Below, piece by piece: positions 22,151 to 23,924 of a DNA stretch of 23,924 bases. Location of the stretch: the IMG/VR virus record IMGVR_UViG_3300021093_000360, positions 1 to 23,924 of that record; one strand, 5' to 3'. The DNA comes from a virus. How positions within the stretch are numbered: the first letter of the stretch is position 1; each line of letters starts with the position of its first letter. The notes under the pieces are model-generated. The model had not been told where the DNA came from, did no database searches, and saw only the letters and a list, made by a program, of their open reading frames with translations. The position numbers were made by a program, and so were the translations under genes.

Positions 22151-23065
22151 ATGCAAGAATTATGGACAGAAAAGTATAGACCCCGCACACTGGATCAGTA
22201 TGTGTTTAGAGATGAACATCAACGCAGACAGATTGAAAAATGGGTCAAAGAAAGAAGCATACCACATCTGTTATTCAGCGGTAATGCAGGCATAGGCAAG
22301 ACCACGTTGGCCAAAATATTATTGAATGAATTGCAAGTGAATGATTTGGACGTGTTGGAAATCAACGCCAGCAGAACAAATTCTGTGGATGATGTGAGAG
22401 CTAAGATCATTAATTTTGTGCAGATGATTCCATTTGGAGATTTCAAAGTGGTGTTGTTGGATGAAGCTGACTTTCTATCTCCCAATGCACAAGCAGCACT
22501 GCGAGGAGTGATGGAAGAATACCATACCACATCCAGATTCATATTGACTTGCAACTATCCCAATAGAGTGATTCCAGCACTGCACAGCAGATGTCAAGGC
22601 TTTCATATAGAGCGTGTGGATCAAACAGAATTTACAGCAAGAGTAGCTGAAATATTGATGAAAGAAAACATACAGATGGATCTAGACACATTGGACACAT
22701 ATGTGAAAGCCACATATCCTGATCTTAGAAAGTGCATCAATATGGTGCAGATGAATTCGCAGGATGGCCAATTAAATGCCCCACAAAAAGCGGACATGGG
22801 TACCAGTGATTACAAAATACAGATGGTAGAATTGTTTAAACAAGGCAAAATCACAGAAGCAAGAAAATTAGTGTGCAGTCAAGTAAGACCGGATGAGGTG
22901 GAGGACATATTTAAATGGATGTATGACAACATTACACTGTTTGGTGATGAAGCAAAACAAGAAAAGGCCATACTGATAATCAAACAAGGTTTGGTCGATC
23001 ACACTTTGATATCAGATCCTGAAATTAATCTCACAGCCACTATGATTAAACTACAGCACATTTAA
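22151..23065 (+). CDS. 44: Clamp-loader ATPase subunit (T4 gp44 / RFC type)
   Basis: The product is 304 residues from the ATG at 22151 (a TTG at 22145 would add two residues), close to T4 gp44 (319 aa). It is an AAA+ ATPase that loads the sliding clamp onto primer-template junctions. The RFC-type opening WTEKYRPRTLDQYV is present. Walker A is GNAGIGKTT (45-52 region), Walker B is VVLLDEAD (100-107), sensor 1 is LTCNYPNR (132-139) and the arginine finger lies in the SRC box (146-148). The C-terminal collar (KADMGTSDYKIQMVELFKQG onward) fits. T4 pairs it with gp62; no gp62-like gene was recognised within the window. Probably transcribed from the promoter at 21939. Confidence 0.95.
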   Translation: MQELWTEKYRPRTLDQYVFRDEHQRRQIEKWVKERSIPHLLFSGNAGIGKTTLAKILLNELQVNDLDVLEINASRTNSVDDVRAKIINFVQMIPFGDFKVVLLDEADFLSPNAQAALRGVMEEYHTTSRFILTCNYPNRVIPALHSRCQGFHIERVDQTEFTARVAEILMKENIQMDLDTLDTYVKATYPDLRKCINMVQMNSQDGQLNAPQKADMGTSDYKIQMVELFKQGKITEARKLVCSQVRPDEVEDIFKWMYDNITLFGDEAKQEKAILIIKQGLVDHTLISDPEINLTATMIKLQHI

Positions 23066-23376
23066 TGTACGCAGCCAGTCATATATTGATCAGTTATGCA
23101 GATGCTGTGCGCAGCACACAATCACGCACACAGGAGGAGGCATTGTTTTTGGCTTGCGAACTGCGAGAAAAAATACGACAAAATATTATCAGCTTTGAAC
23201 AAGCAGCACAAACACACAGCGATTGTCCTAGCAAAGTCAATCAAGGCAATTTAGGCAGTTTTAAAGTGACCACAATGGAACAAGATTTCATCGCCTATCT
23301 GGATCAGTTGCAACCTGGTGAAATCAGTGGGGTAAGTCCCACAGTGTACGGATATCATATTATTAGAAGGAATTAA
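23065..23376 (+). CDS. Parvulin-type peptidyl-prolyl isomerase
   Basis: This 103-residue single-domain parvulin would speed cis-trans isomerisation of X-Pro bonds, helping protein folding in the cytoplasm; no signal peptide is present. The fold markers occur in order: ASHILIS with His6, then HSDCPSKVNQGNLGSF (51-66) with Cys54. FIAYLDQLQPGEISGV and a closing YGYHIIRR with His98 follow. The SDC-x-S...GxLGxF block matches Pin1 closely, where the cysteine and two histidines form the active site. The basic phosphate-binding loop of Pin1 is not obvious, so phospho-specificity is not claimed. It overlaps the clamp-loader stop by one base (TAATG), where T4 has gp62. Confidence 0.9.
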   Translation: MYAASHILISYADAVRSTQSRTQEEALFLACELREKIRQNIISFEQAAQTHSDCPSKVNQGNLGSFKVTTMEQDFIAYLDQLQPGEISGVSPTVYGYHIIRRN

Positions 23377-23377
23377 C

Positions 23378-23924
23378 ATGCAGATAAAATTTCTGTGTGA
23401 AGATCCTGCAGTGCTGCAATTATACCCACCTAAGCCTGCTAATAAATTTTTACCCAATTGGTACAAGGATCTTCCCAGCTGGAAAAAAGATCACACATTG
23501 GGAATTGACGCACCCACTATCAAAAACTGTATTCCAGCACAAGACTTGATGCTGAGCGGATATATCATATTCAACACATATGAAATTGCTCTTTCAACAC
23601 TGAATAAAGATATGTATGAGCACATAGAAGCTGTGTGTCCGCATAAGGCTCACATAAGTTCACATCATCACGAGCAAATGCCAGTGCAGATTAACACTCG
23701 CAAAAAAAATTATTTTAAAATTGCTCAACCTTGGATGATTAAAACACCTCCAGGATACAGTTGTTTGTTTCAACAACCATTCTATCATTTTGAACACAGA
23801 TATCAGTTGTTGCCTGCAATTGTAGACACTGATATTCATGATTTAAATGTGGAAATACCAGGATATCTACTGACAGATGATGTTGTAAAAATAGAATCCG
23901 GAGCACCACTAGTGCAGGTAATAC
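23378..23924 (+). CDS. DUF6065-like protein (partial, runs off the window)
   Basis: An open frame starts at ATG 23378 with AAGGA at 23367-23371 as ribosome site and continues for 182 codons to the window edge. It begins MQIKFLCEDPAVLQLYPP. TIKNCIPAQDLMLSGYIIFN, a histidine-rich SSHHHEQMP and KIAQPWMIKTPPGYSCLFQQ follow, then VDTDIH. The combination 'TIKxCxPxxDxxxxGY ... NPWxIKTPPGYSCLF ... VDTD' matches a family that I recall as DUF6065, common in cyanophages and some bacteria, with no assigned function. The conserved histidines and aspartates would allow metal binding, but that is only inference. Confidence 0.75.
   Translation, partial: MQIKFLCEDPAVLQLYPPKPANKFLPNWYKDLPSWKKDHTLGIDAPTIKNCIPAQDLMLSGYIIFNTYEIALSTLNKDMYEHIEAVCPHKAHISSHHHEQMPVQINTRKKNYFKIAQPWMIKTPPGYSCLFQQPFYHFEHRYQLLPAIVDTDIHDLNVEIPGYLLTDDVVKIESGAPLVQVI

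Overview
The window is a piece of a T4-like tailed-phage (myovirus) genome, most likely marine. The evidence is a T4-type ATP-dependent DNA ligase, a gp44-type clamp-loader ATPase, a gp31/GroES-like co-chaperonin, repeated T4-type late promoter octamers (NATAAATA / ACTAAATA), tightly packed genes with ATGA or abutting junctions, and a load typical of marine T4-like phages (UvdE/UvsE endonuclease, IscA/HesB, a QueD-like protein, very long modular fibre proteins). The DNA is AT-rich. The host cannot be named from this sequence. No tRNA, CRISPR, insertion sequence or integrase was seen, and no gap longer than about 110 bp lacks a gene.

Layout. (1) 1-4185: the tail end of an unidentified gene, DNA ligase, three small unknown ORFs, a conserved unknown protein, a fibre-like virion protein and a two-helix membrane protein. 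(2) 4179-5182, minus strand: a two-gene unit of a CPFA-motif protein and a 2OG-Fe(II)-oxygenase-like protein. (3) 5240-9267: two glycosyltransferase-like proteins flanking a QueD-like enzyme, then UvsE, a small unknown and a Fe/Mn superoxide dismutase with an unusual N-terminal extension. (4) 9268-9950: a minus-strand zinc-finger protein and a divergent IscA/HesB scaffold. (5) 9951-20476: a 10.5-kb late block of five virion proteins, one of 2187 residues, four of which start with a short, probably assembly-directing module. (6) 20484-23924: small conserved proteins, a DnaE-like fragment that stops just before the catalytic aspartates, the co-chaperonin, the clamp-loader subunit, a Pin1-like parvulin and the start of a DUF6065-like protein.

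Regulation is the most striking layer. Two promoter classes can be read by eye. One is sigma70-like with exact 17-bp spacers (TTGACT-N17-TATACT twice with identical hexamers, TTGACA-N17-TAAAAT, TTGACA-N17-TATATT, TTGATT-N17-TATAAA), before UvsE, the small membrane protein/clamp loader, the DnaE-like gene, the QueD region and the unknown protein at 2142. The other is the late octamer, before nearly every virion gene. In many of both classes the start codon lies only 5-9 nt after the promoter element, so the transcript should begin at or next to the ATG. Leaderless or near-leaderless mRNA therefore appears to be the rule; the late promoter with a 24-nt leader (21247) is followed by a clear AGGAGA ribosome site. 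Early and late genes are interleaved, and no convincing terminators were seen.

All functional calls are by motif reading without database searches.
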